Part shown: in pieces, positions 35,275 to 47,741 of the stretch
How the letters are laid out: the number at the start of each line of letters is the position of its first letter
Numbering within the stretch: the stretch's first letter is position 1
Assembly: GCA_002914845.1 (NCBI GenBank)
Contig: JXTC01000003.1
Coordinates: 3,500,875-3,564,874 of the forward strand
DNA from: Trema orientale
Taxonomy: Eukaryota > Streptophyta > Magnoliopsida > Rosales > Cannabaceae
DNA: 64,000 nt
Direction: 5' to 3'
The notes under the pieces: model-generated
The model's database searches: none
What the model saw: the letters and a program-made list of their open reading frames with translations, nothing else
Told to the model about the DNA's origin: nothing
Translations under genes and position numbers: made by a program

Positions 35275-36184
35275 TTCCGTTTCATATCCACTTGCAAATA
35301 AAGCAAATGTTTTTTTTTTTTTGTTTTTTTAATGAAAATATTGTTTGGAGTGTGCTCGAAAATAGTTGAGTTTTATGTATCAAATGTAACTTATAATTTA
35401 AATAAATATTACTGTTATGATCACTATGTGCGTACACTACAACAAACGTATATATTGTGATGATATCTATTGAGACGACATGATGTCGGGTTCTCTTACG
35501 CCCCTCCCCTCTCAATCAAAATGATCGTTTATGTGTAATTAGCCAATTTAGTAAGTTTAACTGTCATAGGCTCTGCCTCTTTGGCACTCAAAAGGTAGGA
35601 GGTATGATACTTATTAACTATTCAAGCTAGTAAGTCATCCTAGAACTCATGCTTATAGGTAAACAGACCAATTTTGGTTAGCCATACCATAGAAAAAATG
35701 GATGCTATATGGACAATCACAAAATAATTACTCGCTAGCAAGTATATTTGATAATGACAGTCAGTCACATAGCAAGCATATATAACATGACACATCGAGA
35801 CACCAAGCAAGCAACAAATAGGCAAGTAAGCAACAAGTAGACAACATGTAATAAAGTAAGGGAATAGATAGCTTTGGCCCTATCAGACTTTTGGCCAAGG
35901 TCCCCCCATAGGCACCCAAATCAACCTCTCAAAAGAGAATTTTGAGATTTTAGCCTTTACAAGGGGAAACATGATTTTTTTTCAAGCATATGGCAAAATC
36001 TCTACATATATTGGATTTTTTTTCATCTTGTTTGTTAATACTCAGGCAACACAACAAAAATTGACATATACTCTAGTATTGGATAATTCTTATAAATAAG
36101 TAAATAATAGTTAGTGTAAATTGCAAAATGATCCAAATATAATATCCAAGAATTCTCCAAACATACCCGAAAAATAATTGCAAA
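35275..36184. other. No gene seen
   Basis: This lies downstream of the peptide gene. It contains CAAGTAAGCAACAAGTAGACAA-like short repeats near 35800. No recognisable protein. Confidence 0.35.
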
Positions 36185-36690
36185 AAATATATATAATCCA
36201 ATTACTCATTCTGGGAGTCTACATAGAAGTAACTGCCATTCAGCTAGGTTGTGTCCTCTGTATAGTCTACTTCCTTTCTAAGGTTCGTTATATCTACAAA
36301 ATAGACCTTATTATTAGGCTTGTATTTATGGTACAGATTAACTAGAATTTTAGGGGTCCAGCAAGTATGTTTCTAATGGCTATTCCTTCTACATTTATAA
36401 TTGATGTGCCCTATATTTTGGCTAGCTTATTATTCCTCTCTTCTTTTAGTGGGTGTTCTTAAACTCAAAATATGGTATATGAGCACAACCATGATCATGT
36501 CTATTATTCTTACCTCTACAGCATCGCTTGTAGCATTTACTTCCAGAATTGCTACACTAGTGGGTTTAGCTTAATGATTCTTTATCAGTAACTCATTGTT
36601 CTTCTTAACCATTAGAATACAAGAATTGGTCTCAGAGTACTTTATAAATTTATGCTCTCTATACTACCATTACCGAAGCATATTAAAGGC
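36185..36690 (-). pseudogene. Ty1/copia gag relic
   Basis: Conceptual translation of the minus strand gives KYSETNSCILMVKKNNELLI then KNH*AKPTSVAILEVNATS, and further on a degraded zinc knuckle (CRRNSH*KHTC) followed by WTPKILVNLYHKYK and FVDI. This order matches copia Gag proteins, where an EQNNELLxKNH motif precedes the CCHC knuckle and TPKHLVDLYQ. Several stops are present (for example Gln to stop after KNH and Trp to stop in the knuckle). Protease and polymerase regions were not found beside it, so it is a truncated, dead copy. Confidence 0.75.
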
Positions 36691-36699
36691 ATGAAAGAT

Positions 36700-37472
36700 A
36701 GCAAGCATCTCATACTTTATCATTGCATAATTTAAACTATAAAATGATTTTGAACATGTTTGAGTTGTCCTCTGAGGTGAGCAGAAAGTCATATAGGCAC
36801 AAATATAGCCAATCACATCATTGTATATATCGTTAGATTACAAACTTCAGGTGATCGTATCAATCCATAAGGGCTTTTCAAAGGACAATTAAAATTTTAA
36901 TAGTGAATTATTCGGCCTTTAAATCTCATTTTTATTTTTAAGTTTTCTAACAGAAAAATTAAACATGCCCACAAATGCAATATGTGTATGAAAAATACTT
37001 ACTAGATAAGTTCCCAAAAGATTGGAAGGACAAATTGGTCCGCCTAAATATAAATCACTTTATACAAAATCTTCTAAAGAAAATTTATTCATACATTTTA
37101 AATTCTAAAAACAAATAATCTCAACTAAATTCTAAAAACAAATAATCTCAACTAGGTAATAAATTCCAAGGAAAGACGTGGAGAAACATAATATCCGTTT
37201 AAATTTCGGCCTCCTTTGACAGAACAATTCCTGGAGAGAATTTATAAGAATATTAATTTAATCCTTTATTTATAATATTAAAGAGTACAAAACTAATTTG
37301 ACTACTTGCTCTTTAATTATTATATAAGATGTCGAACTCAACTTTACTGCTAATTTACAAATAATATGGAATATAATATTAACTTAAAAAGAGTAGCATA
37401 GTAATATAATATTCATAAGTAGAAATTAGAACATTGTACCTTAATTTTGGCCAGAGTTTCATACTGATAACC

Positions 37473-37506
<34 letters not shown>

Positions 37507-37640
37507 CTAGAAAGAACTATTTTGTATAAAATAATATATTACAAATAAACATTGTACTTCAAAATAACGTAGTATAAAGTATAATATATTTTATTATATT
37601 CTTTCTATTTTTCTTGGATTAGTTACAAAACTAAATTAAA
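36700..37640. other. AT-rich, probably the remaining copia flank
   Basis: No gene is seen. AATTCTAAAAACAAATAATC is duplicated at about 37100-37150. An (AT)n run lies at 37476-37504. Confidence 0.35.
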
Positions 37641-37647
37641 GCCTTAA

Positions 37648-37739
37648 TTATTTACAAGGACACAAGGCAATCTCTTTCAACTCTTGCTCAATGTGGCATT
37701 CTTTTCCTACATAGGTATACATACATTTCACAGTTGCTT
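37648..37739 (-). other. Possible orphan exon of a cysteine-rich peptide
   Basis: On the minus strand, after a CATAG acceptor-like site, the frame reads EATVKCMYTYVGKECHIEQE then LKEIALCPCK and a stop. The cysteines are C-x9-C-x12-C-x-C; a terminal C-x-C is common in plant defensin-like peptides. The phase (2 bases before the first full codon) would fit a signal-peptide exon ending in phase 1. I found no convincing signal-peptide exon upstream, and the pyrimidine tract is weak. It may be chance or a dead duplicate. Confidence 0.22.
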
Positions 37740-37759
37740 CTATGATATATGTAATAGCA

Positions 37760-40024
37760 TTTGTACTCGTAAAACTTTGATTTTAACTAAAGTTATTTTG
37801 ATAATTTCCAAATTTTGGAATTAAAATTGAATAAATAGCTGGAAAATGAATATCGGGTTAGCTTATGAAATTTTAATGCTAAGGGTTAGGTTGCAAAACA
37901 TGGAGGGACCAATTAAAGCAAAATTTTAAGTGTTTTTCAGAATAATATGGGACCATGGACTATTTTGCAAATCCAGGAAAATTCAAAACCTCAACAAGAC
38001 TTGGACACTTGGCAAAAATCTAAACTTCTCCCTTTCTCCCTTGAACCCCCACCTTTGACCTTTCTCTCGATCTATATCCTATGGTGGTGATTAGTTTGGT
38101 GGTTGGCGAAAAAAATTTAATGATAAAACTATTGTTTTTAGTATCTATTCATGGTCACAAAAAAAAATTGAAACTATTGAGAAGTCTTTTATATATATAT
38201 ATATAATTGAACAAATTAACATTAAATCATTTTTCACTGCAAAGGTATTCCAATTATGTATAAATTTGAATTCTAGTTTTGAGAATTTCAAATAAAAGTT
38301 TCATATTCTAACAAATTTACTTTTTGTAAATGTACTTCAATAGAAAAAGTTTCTATACAAATGAAGAAATCAATGACTTCATAAAAAATAGATGGTAGAG
38401 CTTCTTTATTTGTCAGTTGAGATTATCTTTTAGATTGTCACTAAATAGGTTCACTGAAATTATTTTAGATTAATGGTAGAACTTTGTTACTTTTAATTTA
38501 TAATGTAACTTTAATTAAATTAGATTTTATTGTATTTTTATATATATGAGATTTTAGTTTTAGAATTTAAATTATGTTTGTGAATCTTAGTGTTATAGTA
38601 TGATATTGTATATTTTATGTTGCTTTTAACTTCGTTTATATAAAACCAATCAGGCGTTTAAATGAATTTTAATTTTAAAAAATTTTAGAAAATATTTTTT
38701 ACTACTCGTATGTCTACTACGTCGCTTTATACGTGTTGTGGAATTCCAACACTTTCAACGGCACCCAAATACATGTCTCTTTAGTTGGCAACGTCCTATG
38801 CTTTTGACGTGAGCAAAAAAGTGATTTGAAATCACATTTTTCTTATAGTGCTAATTACCTGATTGCTAATCAGTAGATTATTGGAAAACCATAATGGAAT
38901 TGTAAAAAGAAGATATGTATTTAGCCATAAATCAAAGTAGGATAGAAAACCACTTTGTGTGTGTAGCCATTAGAGAGTGCTTAAGCTCAATAATTCTATT
39001 TTAAGTTCAATCCTCATGATAACGGAAGAAGCTTATAGATAATTTTGTGCACTCAGCTAACAAATAGTTTGTTGAAAATAATTAGAGAGAGATAGAAAAA
39101 TATAAGTAAAGGTTGGGTGAGCTTGGAAATCTAGGTATTTATTTTCTTTTTTTTTCTTTATTTCTATGTGCATTTAATTTTATTTCTTTTGCATTTTATT
39201 TTAATTTTTTTAATTTAGACCTTTTCCTTAATAAATAAATTAATTAGTTAAGTGGAATTTTCTTTTTTTTTTTAAGGTCTAATTAAATTGCATTTTTATT
39301 TCAGATATTTGTTGCAATAAGAAAAATAAAATAGAATTGATCTTTGTAATTAATTCTAAATAGCAGCTCGTTGTTAAACTTACTATAGCAAGTAGCAACT
39401 ATCTTTTAAGTCCACATCATCATTTATAGTTAATGCTTACACCAATATTCATAATTATTTAATGCTTACACTGATTACTATAAATTTGTGACTATTGAAA
39501 ACTCGTTTATATATAAATATATACCAAATTTGCTATATTGGAAATTGGATATATATAAAACTAATAAAAAAAATCATTTGGCTTTAAAAAAAGGAAAAAA
39601 AAAAAAAACACCGACATTTATTAAAATAAAGGGTAAAATGCAGTCATTTGTAATAAAAAAATCTATAATTAAATCAGTCATTATACCACTTCGAGTAAAT
39701 GAAAATTCCATGCAATTGATGCTGATCACAACTTACAAGACCAATAATCTAGGCAGTTTGTGATTTACTTACTCCGTGAAGAAGTTAAACTGTATTTACA
39801 CTAAACCTAGTTAATGACACAATAATTCAAACCAAAGCGGGCGAATGGCCTCCACCACCGCTTTTACGCCGCAGCTGCAAGCTGCCATCACCGCCGTATT
39901 GCCTCTACCGATCGAGGCGGACGTATAGTAAGGTTTAAGGATTAAAAATAAAGCTAAAACCTAGGGTGGACAGCAATTAATTACTCCATAAATATAGTAT
40001 TAGTAGGATAATCCGGAAACTAAG
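37760..40024. other. Intergenic, downstream of the LBD gene
   Basis: No gene is seen. A short GC-richer patch at 39838-39930 (CCACCACCGC, CGGCGG-like) contrasts with the AT-rich surroundings and may be part of the LBD 3' region or decayed sequence. Frames through 39488-39763 are lysine-rich low complexity. Confidence 0.4.
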
Positions 40025-42663
40025 CTAGCACCACATTGACTCTCCAAAGCTGGCCTGGTCCACGGTCATGTCCATGTCGAAAATGGGCTTGGGCTGAGAG
40101 CCCATGAGCTTGGACGAAGGTGAGCCACTGTTACTTGGGCTAGCAGGGCTCAGCCCATGATTGGATAACGATGCATTCTGCCTGACGCGCAAGTGCACCA
40201 CCTCCGCCTGGGCCAGTGCCAATTGGGCCTGAAGCACATCGATTTGTTGCTGGAGAGACGAAATGGCCCCAACGCAGCCGTAGACTGGGTCACGGACCCT
40301 GGCATTTGCTTCGTAGACCATGCTACTGACTGCATCCCCTCGTTGGTGGACCGGTAACTCCTGCAAATTTCGACAAATGAGAGTGTTGATTTAGACTTTT
40401 GCCTGGGACCGACCCAACAACTGTAGGCCTGAGGCCCAACAAGACATGTGGGCACTACGTAATGATAACATCATGTTGTGATCTGTAGAAAAAGCATAAT
40501 TTGCGTCATTAATACCCTACAACACCACAATATGCCTACAATATTTGACTCCATTATTCTGAAATTTTCCTTTTCTTCCAAACCTCGTTTTCGACGCCAG
40601 TAATGCAAAGATCTAGTCGTCCCCGAGAGTTGATATCTTTTTTTTATTTCTTCTTTTTTTTTTTTCATAGCCAAAGAAATTTGCATTTCTTCACTTTAGG
40701 GAAGAAAAAGTAGGGAAAAAAAAAGGGTCGTATAACTAAATGAAATCAAGTAAACCACTAATAACCACTTATTAGTACTTAAAAATTTATGACTCATATT
40801 GAACTAACTTATAAGTTTATCTTAAAACTGTGTAATAGTGCTTACATACCTCAAGTCTCAGTGGGTATCTTTAAGGTTATGTATAGTGGAAGGAAAACAA
40901 GATATGAAGTAACAAGATGTACGTTACCTAGGGAAAGGAAGGGAAAGGAGATGAGAAATGAATGAGAGCACTTTTCTCTTGTTATATTTGATATTAGAAG
41001 AAGAGGATACCAAAATCCACTCCTTTGTTTGGTGAGAGGGAGAAATGCATGGAATGAAAAGGTCTTAGTTATAGAATAACGACTTTGTTACTTGATTGAT
41101 ATATTTCTTTTTAAAATATCTCTAATTTAGAGAGAATTGAAAGTAAATTTGATTGGGGATTTGAAATCTATATATTGTCTAATCCATTCTCTGTCAAAAT
41201 CTTTTTTATTAAATACCCACTTTACTTCAAATCCATCCATAATCTCCTACAACACTCTTTCTTTCATTTGTCTCTCCTACCAAACACTTTTGTTCATTGA
41301 CATGCAAAAGTGATACTATTAGTAAATAAATAAATAAAAGTAAGAAACCCCATATCTAGAGAATTTTTCTCCAGAACTTCTATTTGGATTTTATAGGTAC
41401 CTATCTCTATCACTGAAGCACCTTTTCATTTTAAACAACAAGATTTCTTTTTAGTGTTTGATTTCGGCATCTATTTTAGTAATCAAATAGGCCCCAGAGG
41501 AGAAAAGAGGTTCCAACATAAGGTTATGATCGTTCTTAAATTTGAAAATGAATTATTATATGTATAAGAAAAATTAGCAAAACATCTTCACGTGATCGGG
41601 TGAAAAGCCCTTAGAAGGAAAAAAAATGTTGAAATACAATTCTAAAGTTGATATTAAAATGGGATAATCAAAGTCATGCCCAACAACTCCCTCAATTTTG
41701 TTCCCTTAATTAAATAAATTTAAGAAAATATTCTTGAATAAGATTATAGAATTACTTACATGCCATCAAAGAGGGGAAAAAAAAAAGAGAGAGAGAGTTG
41801 TATTACATAATTCAGGGAAAAATTTTAGAAGTTCGTTCAACAAGTTAGACACTTTTCCAAAGCAAATAACTAGAATTACCAAACGCATTGAAAAAGATGG
41901 GAGCCTCTCTACCTAAGGTCTCAATTCTAAAAGAACCACCAGGAGGTTGTTACTTTGGTAAGTTTTGTCCGGTTAGCTAAACTTGACTCTTAGCTATAGT
42001 GAAGAGTTGGTGAGGTGCTGAGGCATGTGGGAACATCTTCCAAAGTGACTTATTCATGCAATTTAAACTCTTGATTGAGAATCAACCCTTTTACTTAAAT
42101 CATTAGTTTATTGTTATGAATTTATTTCTTTAATGTAGATGAAGATAACAACAACAACAATAACCGCATGTGTTCGAAAATATTTGTTAATTCTAAATCT
42201 CGCGGTTCAGATCATGCTAATTCTTCTACGAATAATTTAACATTAAGTATACTTATTAGAAGGATATAATTACTTTCTTATGAAATAAATATGCATGGAC
42301 TTGCTTCCATACTTGGCTACACTTTTTTTTTCCCGTTACTTTTTGCAAAGGAATATCATTTTGCGACTATCTAGGTTTGAACTCGGACAGGGTAAAAAAG
42401 AAGTAGAGGAAATGGACAAAGGAGAAAGCATATAATATAATAATGGCATAGAATAATAGGCATTATAATGTTACCTGTAACATTTTGTTGACATTACTAG
42501 CACCAAAAACCTTGTGCACATTGGCAAACTTCTGAGGCTCATCAGCAGGAAAATAGGGAGCAAAGACGCAATCCTGGGCGCACCTTCGCCGGAGGAGCTT
42601 GCAGGCGGCGCAGGGCGAAGGAGCGCCCTGCTTTCTACCTCCTCCAGCACTGGCATCTTTCAT
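40025..42663 (-). CDS. LBD4: LOB-domain transcription factor, LBD4-like, two exons
   Basis: Exon 1 is 42663-42475 and exon 2 is 40360-40025, joined by a 2114-bp GT-AG intron in phase 0. The protein is 174 residues. The LOB domain is complete: zinc-finger-like CAACKLLRRRCAQDC (C-x2-C-x6-C-x3-C, residues 18-32), the GAS block from FANVHKVFGASNVNKMLQ across the intron to ELPVHQRGDAVSSMVYEANA, and the leucine-zipper-like coiled coil ISSLQQQIDVLQAQLALAQ. It is thus a class I LBD. The intron after KMLQ is the usual position. The C-terminus (SPSNSGSPSSK, ending ESMWC) resembles Arabidopsis LBD4, linked to vascular and procambium development. The ATG at 42663 gives MKDASAGGGRKQG; an upstream TTG is not a credible start. 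Confidence 0.93.
40361..42474 (-). other. LBD4 intron
   Basis: This is the single large intron of the LBD gene. Its plus-strand 41460-41500 segment reads as GGCCTATTTGATTACT-type transposon-end sequence on the complement, so part of the intron may derive from a MITE whose other end I could not find. A GA-rich block lies at 41790-41800. No gene within. Confidence 0.4.
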
Positions 42664-42841
42664 GGTCAAACTCTTTGTTTGTAGGGTACCGTGCCCTTAA
42701 ATTTAAAGACAATGCTATCAACGAGTAGAATAGAAGGTTATGAATAACGAAAAAAAGAAAGAAGGCTGGTGATGTAGGAGAGTAGAATAAGGAAAAACCA
42801 AAGAAAAAAGCGGCGAAAGATGAGAGAGTGATAAAGAATTT

Positions 42842-42860
42842 TGAGAGAGAGAGAGAGAAA
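42842..42860. repeat. (GA)n tract in the LBD4 5' leader
   Basis: GA dinucleotides (CT on the transcribed strand) lie between the TATA element and the LBD ATG. Confidence 0.6.
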
Positions 42861-42905
42861 GAGCGAGGAGTATAGAAGGGGTGTGAAGTGGAGCTGTGGT
42901 AGGCA

Positions 42906-42913
42906 TTTATATA
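42906..42913 (-). promoter_or_regulatory. LBD4: Candidate TATA box of LBD4
   Basis: TATATAAA on the minus strand lies about 245 bp upstream of the ATG. It is followed by a long CT-rich leader, which is common for LBD-type regulatory genes. Confidence 0.45.
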
Positions 42914-43423
42914 AAAAAAAACCATATGGTAAAGGATAGAGAGAGGAGAGCAAGGACAACATTTTGTAGGTCCTACCATAGATAGAACCTTTAGATTTTG
43001 GTCGACAGACATCTATCCTGACATGACTACTTTTGGCGCCATTTTTTGGATTTTTCTACTCTTTTATTTACTTATTTATTTAGTTATATATGGTGGATTT
43101 TCTACCCTACTATTGAATGTCTTGTCTATTTCTCTTTTAAAATAATTTTCTAGCAAACTATTAATATTGCAGGTTACGATAAGCATAGCCAAAAAAAAAA
43201 AAGTACTTTTTTACAAGAGAAATACTACACATCGTTTCGAATAGGACAATTTACTAATTATTTGAAAAAAATGGTCCTATTTTAGATTAAATGATATTAT
43301 GAGAACTCGAGAGTACTTTATTGATTTTAGTCCAATTTACAGTAACTTCTCCCACATTTCCTTTCTATTTGGAAAATGCACCAAGAAGCTTTTACAACTC
43401 ACTCCAAAAAACTATAAAAACTT

Positions 43424-43953
43424 AGGGTTAATGGCACAAATGGTTCCTAAACATCACACTTGTGGCAATTTGATCATCAAAGTTTTAATTGTGGCACAAA
43501 TGATTCTTGGACTTTCTTATTTGTAATAATTTGGTTCCTAAATTGTCTAAATTATAACTTACTATTAAAGTTCCAAAAATACACATGAGAAGTACATGGT
43601 AACATCTGAAAGTATATTTGAAAGGTACTTTTGGAATTTCAAGAATAAAAATGAATAATCATTATTTCTTTTTATAAATTTGCAATTTCAAGAAGCCTAA
43701 AAAATACATCTTTTCTTCTCTCTAAATCCTTTTATTTAATTTATTTTCCTTTTAATACACTTTCAGATTCTATAATGTGCTTCTAATCTGTGTTTTTTGT
43801 CAGAAATTTAACAACATATTGTAATTTAGACAATTCATAGACTAAATTGCTACAAATTAAAAAGTTCAGGGACCATTTGTGCTACAATTAAAATGTTGAG
43901 GACCAAATTGCAACAAATGTGATAGTTCATGGACCATTGGTTTCATAAACCCT
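43424..43953. mobile_element. Non-autonomous TIR element with long inverted arms
   Basis: Inverted arms of about 130 bp: left AGGGTTAATGGCACAAATGG, TTTTAATTGTGGCACAAATG, CTAAATTGTCTAAATT; the right arm has the complement of AGGGTTTATGAAACCAATGG, TTTTAATTGTAGCACAAATG, GAATTGTCTAAATT. It is flanked by the 7-bp direct repeat AAAACTT (43417-43423 and 43954-43960). No coding capacity. The superfamily is uncertain. Confidence 0.7.
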
Positions 43954-43960
43954 AAAACTT

Positions 43961-45820
43961 ACCATCATAGAAGCCACAACTGAGAAATCCAACCAATATT
44001 CAAGAACTCAAGTATTTTCTATTTAAGTATTTCTCTTTTGTATTATTTTGTTACCAAAAATTCATAAAATCATATTTAATTTCTTAGAACTAGTTTTAAA
44101 ATTTTCATGTATTTGAGAATATAAAGTAAAGGTAGTTTATATTTTTGATGTTATTCTGAATTTAAAATTGTTCCTGAATATTATCTTTGTTATAATTAAG
44201 TTTCTATTAAATTTATGTTTTCAATGCGAAAAAACGAAATTATTCTACCTCAATTAAATAGGCTTAACTATAGTAAAAAAACGTAGGCAAAAATTTAAGG
44301 TTGAAGATGATAACTTGTTCAGCCATTGTCGAGCATAATACTACAAAGTGAATTTGCTCTTGCCTCTTAGCATTAATTTTAAACATAGTCGAATGTGTTT
44401 CAACCCAATATCGAACGTAATGCTGGCCAGAATTGAATTTTTTCTTTAGCATTTGTGCTCGACCGCGGTAAAACACGCTCTACCATAGTCCAAAGATGCT
44501 GCAAATATGTCCTTTCTTTTTATAACAATATTATTGAAAGAGTGTCTAATATCACCAAAAAGGATATAACTTAAAATTGCAAACATAGATTGGTCATCTT
44601 GGATTGGCGTAGCCGGCATGTACGCCTTGGGTTGTGCAATCCTAAAAGAGGACTCAGTCCAAGCGTGATTTCTTAAGTCCTGGTACACCATGAGCAAGCT
44701 TAGATAGGTGATGGTCTGAGATCAAATCATCGTATTGTTGGATGACTGAGATCGAATCATCGTATTGTTGGATGATGATTGGATTGTTTGGTAGGAAGGA
44801 CTAGATTAGACCACTTATTGAGATTGAATTCGATTATATTTTTAGAAATGACTTATTTTGATAGATAGTGAGGCTTAAAGATGATATTAACCACAAAAGT
44901 AACATCGGCCTATATTTTTTTTTTTCCTTGTGAAATGTATAGTAAAATAACAATATGTGAAAAAAAATGGGTGACCTATTACATTGGAGGAAAAAAACAA
45001 GTAAATGGAGTGAACATTTATTCGAGAATATGTGAAAGGAAGAATTTGGAACAACATTAAGCATCTTACAAGAGTTAAAGATAGGGAAATTAAGAGAATT
45101 AGAACTTTTGAAAGTAATTTTATTTTGAGGCCTATGTTCTAAAACTATGCAAAATAATACTTTTACATAATCGAGAATAGTATTGAGCATTATTAAGCGC
45201 GTTACGTAGCTGAGTGTAATTAAGAAAGACTATATTGTAAAGAGTTTGAAAGAAAAAACTTTTTACTTAAAATTACTTTTGAAAGGGTTTATTTTGCAAA
45301 TGAACCAAAAAAATATAGTTCACTTTTTATAGCACTAAACAAGAAGCTATTTTAGTTCTAGTTCTGCCTACCAAACGCCCTAATAGGTGATAACAAGATT
45401 GGCCATAGAACACCCACCATTTCAAAATATGCTAAAAAAAACTATTTATCGGACAAAACCTTTTAAGTCAACGTACGAACAAATTCTAATCTCAATACTA
45501 TAGTACGGGCTTTTATTTTTCATTTTGTTTTTCACGTTCTGTAAGACCTCTATTTAGTAGTACAACTTAAACTGTATGGGGATCCAACGTGTTTTCAAAA
45601 AAAAAATGTTATAACCCTTTTTTATGAAGTGGGTTAGCTCAAGTAATAAGAATGTTCAGTACATGGGATTTCAGCCATAAATTTGAGAGGTAGGCATGAA
45701 AACTTATTATCCTAATGAGGTGGAGTAGAGATTGGGTAGTAGTAAATATTTTCTTTTAGTTTGTAACAAGTGGAGTTTATTATTAAGCCCTACTTTATAA
45801 ATATATATATATATACACAT
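43961..45820. other. Intergenic, no gene seen
   Basis: A 34-bp tandem duplication containing GAATCATCGTATTGTTGGAT lies at about 44715-44780. No recognisable protein or RNA gene. AT-rich throughout. Confidence 0.4.
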
Positions 45821-45824
45821 ACAT

Positions 45825-46055
45825 ATGGCACTAATCTAGTAGGTATTTTTTTTTTACCTATACGTAGGTATCATTTTGGCCAATATAAATTTATCATGCA
45901 CATTTTTTTATAATAAAAAATAAGAGAGAAAAATAATATTAATGATATACATCTTTTTATGCACATTGGATCATCACTAAATGATGATCTACGGCTAAAA
46001 AAAAATACCGACACATAAGTAAAATAAAAAAAAAAAACCTATTAAATTGGCAACC
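45825..46055. repeat. Dispersed MITE-like repeat, copy 2
   Basis: The left end CTAGTAGGTATTTTTTTTTT then ACCTATACGTAGGTAT is weakly inverted with the right end, whose complement reads AATTTAATAGGTTTTTTTTT then TTATGTGTCGGTAT. It shares the AGGTAT...AAATTTATCATGCACAT block with the repeat at 32940-33175. Confidence 0.45.
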
Positions 46056-46207
46056 GTATATACATGTTCCAACCCTTTTGTGTTGCACGCTATTGTCTTC
46101 TCCTTAGTAGCAGTAACTAATTGTTGGTGTGAACATTTGGACTTAAAATTTGTGGTTACCCGCAATGGTACATATAAGTAGCACTTTTCCATTCCCTTCG
46201 ATTCCCC

Positions 46208-46233
46208 AAAAAAAAAAAAAAAAAAAAAAAAAA
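46208..46233. repeat. Poly-A tract of 26 bases
   Basis: A perfect A homopolymer. It could be the tail of a retroposed sequence, but I could not identify one upstream. Confidence 0.8.
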
Positions 46234-46937
46234 GAATAAAAAGGGGTTTTCTTTCTGTTATTTCTACAAAAGGATCAGACTATGTGTACTGTAGAGTCGA
46301 TAAAGCCGAACCTTCTGAATCTCTTTATTTTTGTTTTTTGGTTTTAATCTAAAAAGTATAGATAAAGCACAAAAAAGAACTTGAAACATATTAAAAAAGT
46401 TGGCACCCAAATGAACTTGAAACGTCTTAAAAAAAATTGGCATCCAGTCAATTGGCAAAATAGTGTCTTTTAAAACACATATTTACAAAAGGCATATGTT
46501 TTTAATTTATTTTCAAAGTAATATTTTTTGAGAATGTTTGACTATATTCAACTACATATTTGACTACGCTCAACACCATATTAGATAATGTAAAAAGACC
46601 ATTTTGTAAAGAGTTTTGAAACTTAGACCTTTGTTAAAAATTCACTTTCAAGGGGTTCATTCCTCCACATTTTTCTTGTTATAAATACACAGTAACTAAA
46701 TAAGAAATTTAATAGAACACATAAAAGAGGAGATCAGTAATCAAACTAATAAAAGCCTCTCAAGGGCCAAAAACTAGCGAAACAACTCAGAGACAATAGA
46801 AAACATACATCAAAATTTGGTGATAATGCCAATTATAAACCAATTTGTTAGAAAAATATAAAGGATAATCACATTTATTCCAACAAAAATTTGTCAAAAT
46901 GCTTTTAGGCTGTTTATAGAAAAAACATTGAAACAAA

Positions 46938-47195
46938 ATTGTCACGACCCAGTTTTCTTACAAATTAATTATGTTTTATTGAATTTTAATTGGTATATTT
47001 TCTTAATAAATTAAACTAAGGATGGGCTCTTTCTTGTTTATAATTTCTAAGGATTCAGAGACTAAAATGAAATATCCAAGTACTTGGTTTTCTCCGAATT
47101 TTGTAAAACTCTTTATTTATATTAATTTATACTCAAAATTACTAAATGTCACGGCCTAAGATTTTGGGTAGTGACAAAAATAGTTTCATTCCAAT
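46938..47195 (+). repeat. LTR-end-like sequence related to 32270-32567
   Basis: It begins TGTCACGACCCAGTTTT and ends ATGTCACGGCCTAAG...GTAGTGACA. The inner part GACTAAAATGAAATATCCAAG with a following TTTGTAAAACT parallels GGATCAAAATGAAATTATC and TCTGTAAAATT at 32450-32510. It is probably a fragment of the same gypsy-like family. Confidence 0.4.
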
Positions 47196-47741
47196 AATTA
47201 GTCTAATACAGAGATCGTACAACAAGTAAACAATAAAAACAAGCAACCGATCAAATTTATTTTCAATTTACCCCGGTGGAGGAAATAATTCTGTACAAGT
47301 TAGAGCTGATATACACATACATCTACAAGGGACATAAATAAAGTTCCACTAGAAAATTCTTATTACTCTTTCAAATTACTCTTTCACCACCCAAGAGGCT
47401 CTTTTGAATAATACAATGATGGTAAGTTTCATAAAGATTTATTCTCCTTCCATATTTTGTATGTGCAATACAAACCACTATTTATAGATACAACTAAATG
47501 AGAGATAAAACCAAAAAAACAAAAAAAGGAAGAACAAAACAAAACAAAGAAACAACCAAAAAAACAAACAAACAAAAAAAAAAGATTGCACTTAGATTAC
47601 AATATCCTATCAAATTTGTTTAAGAGAGTTGGAGTGGGAACTCTAGTATCGCCTCTCGTTGATTGATTTAATCATCTTCATGAGGGATAGGTCTAGTACG
47701 TGTTGAAGATTTTACAATTTGAAGGTAGGATTACGGCCATC

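Noticed and set aside
39488-39763. 91-residue lysine-rich frame
   Set aside because: Low complexity from poly-A tracts.
40868-41500. Possible MITE in the LBD4 intron
   Set aside because: Only one transposon-like end (near 41480) was visible; no matching inverted end or target duplication was found.
42664-42669. Upstream start for LBD4 giving two extra residues
   Set aside because: The codon is TTG, not ATG; the ATG at 42663 matches the usual LBD4 start.
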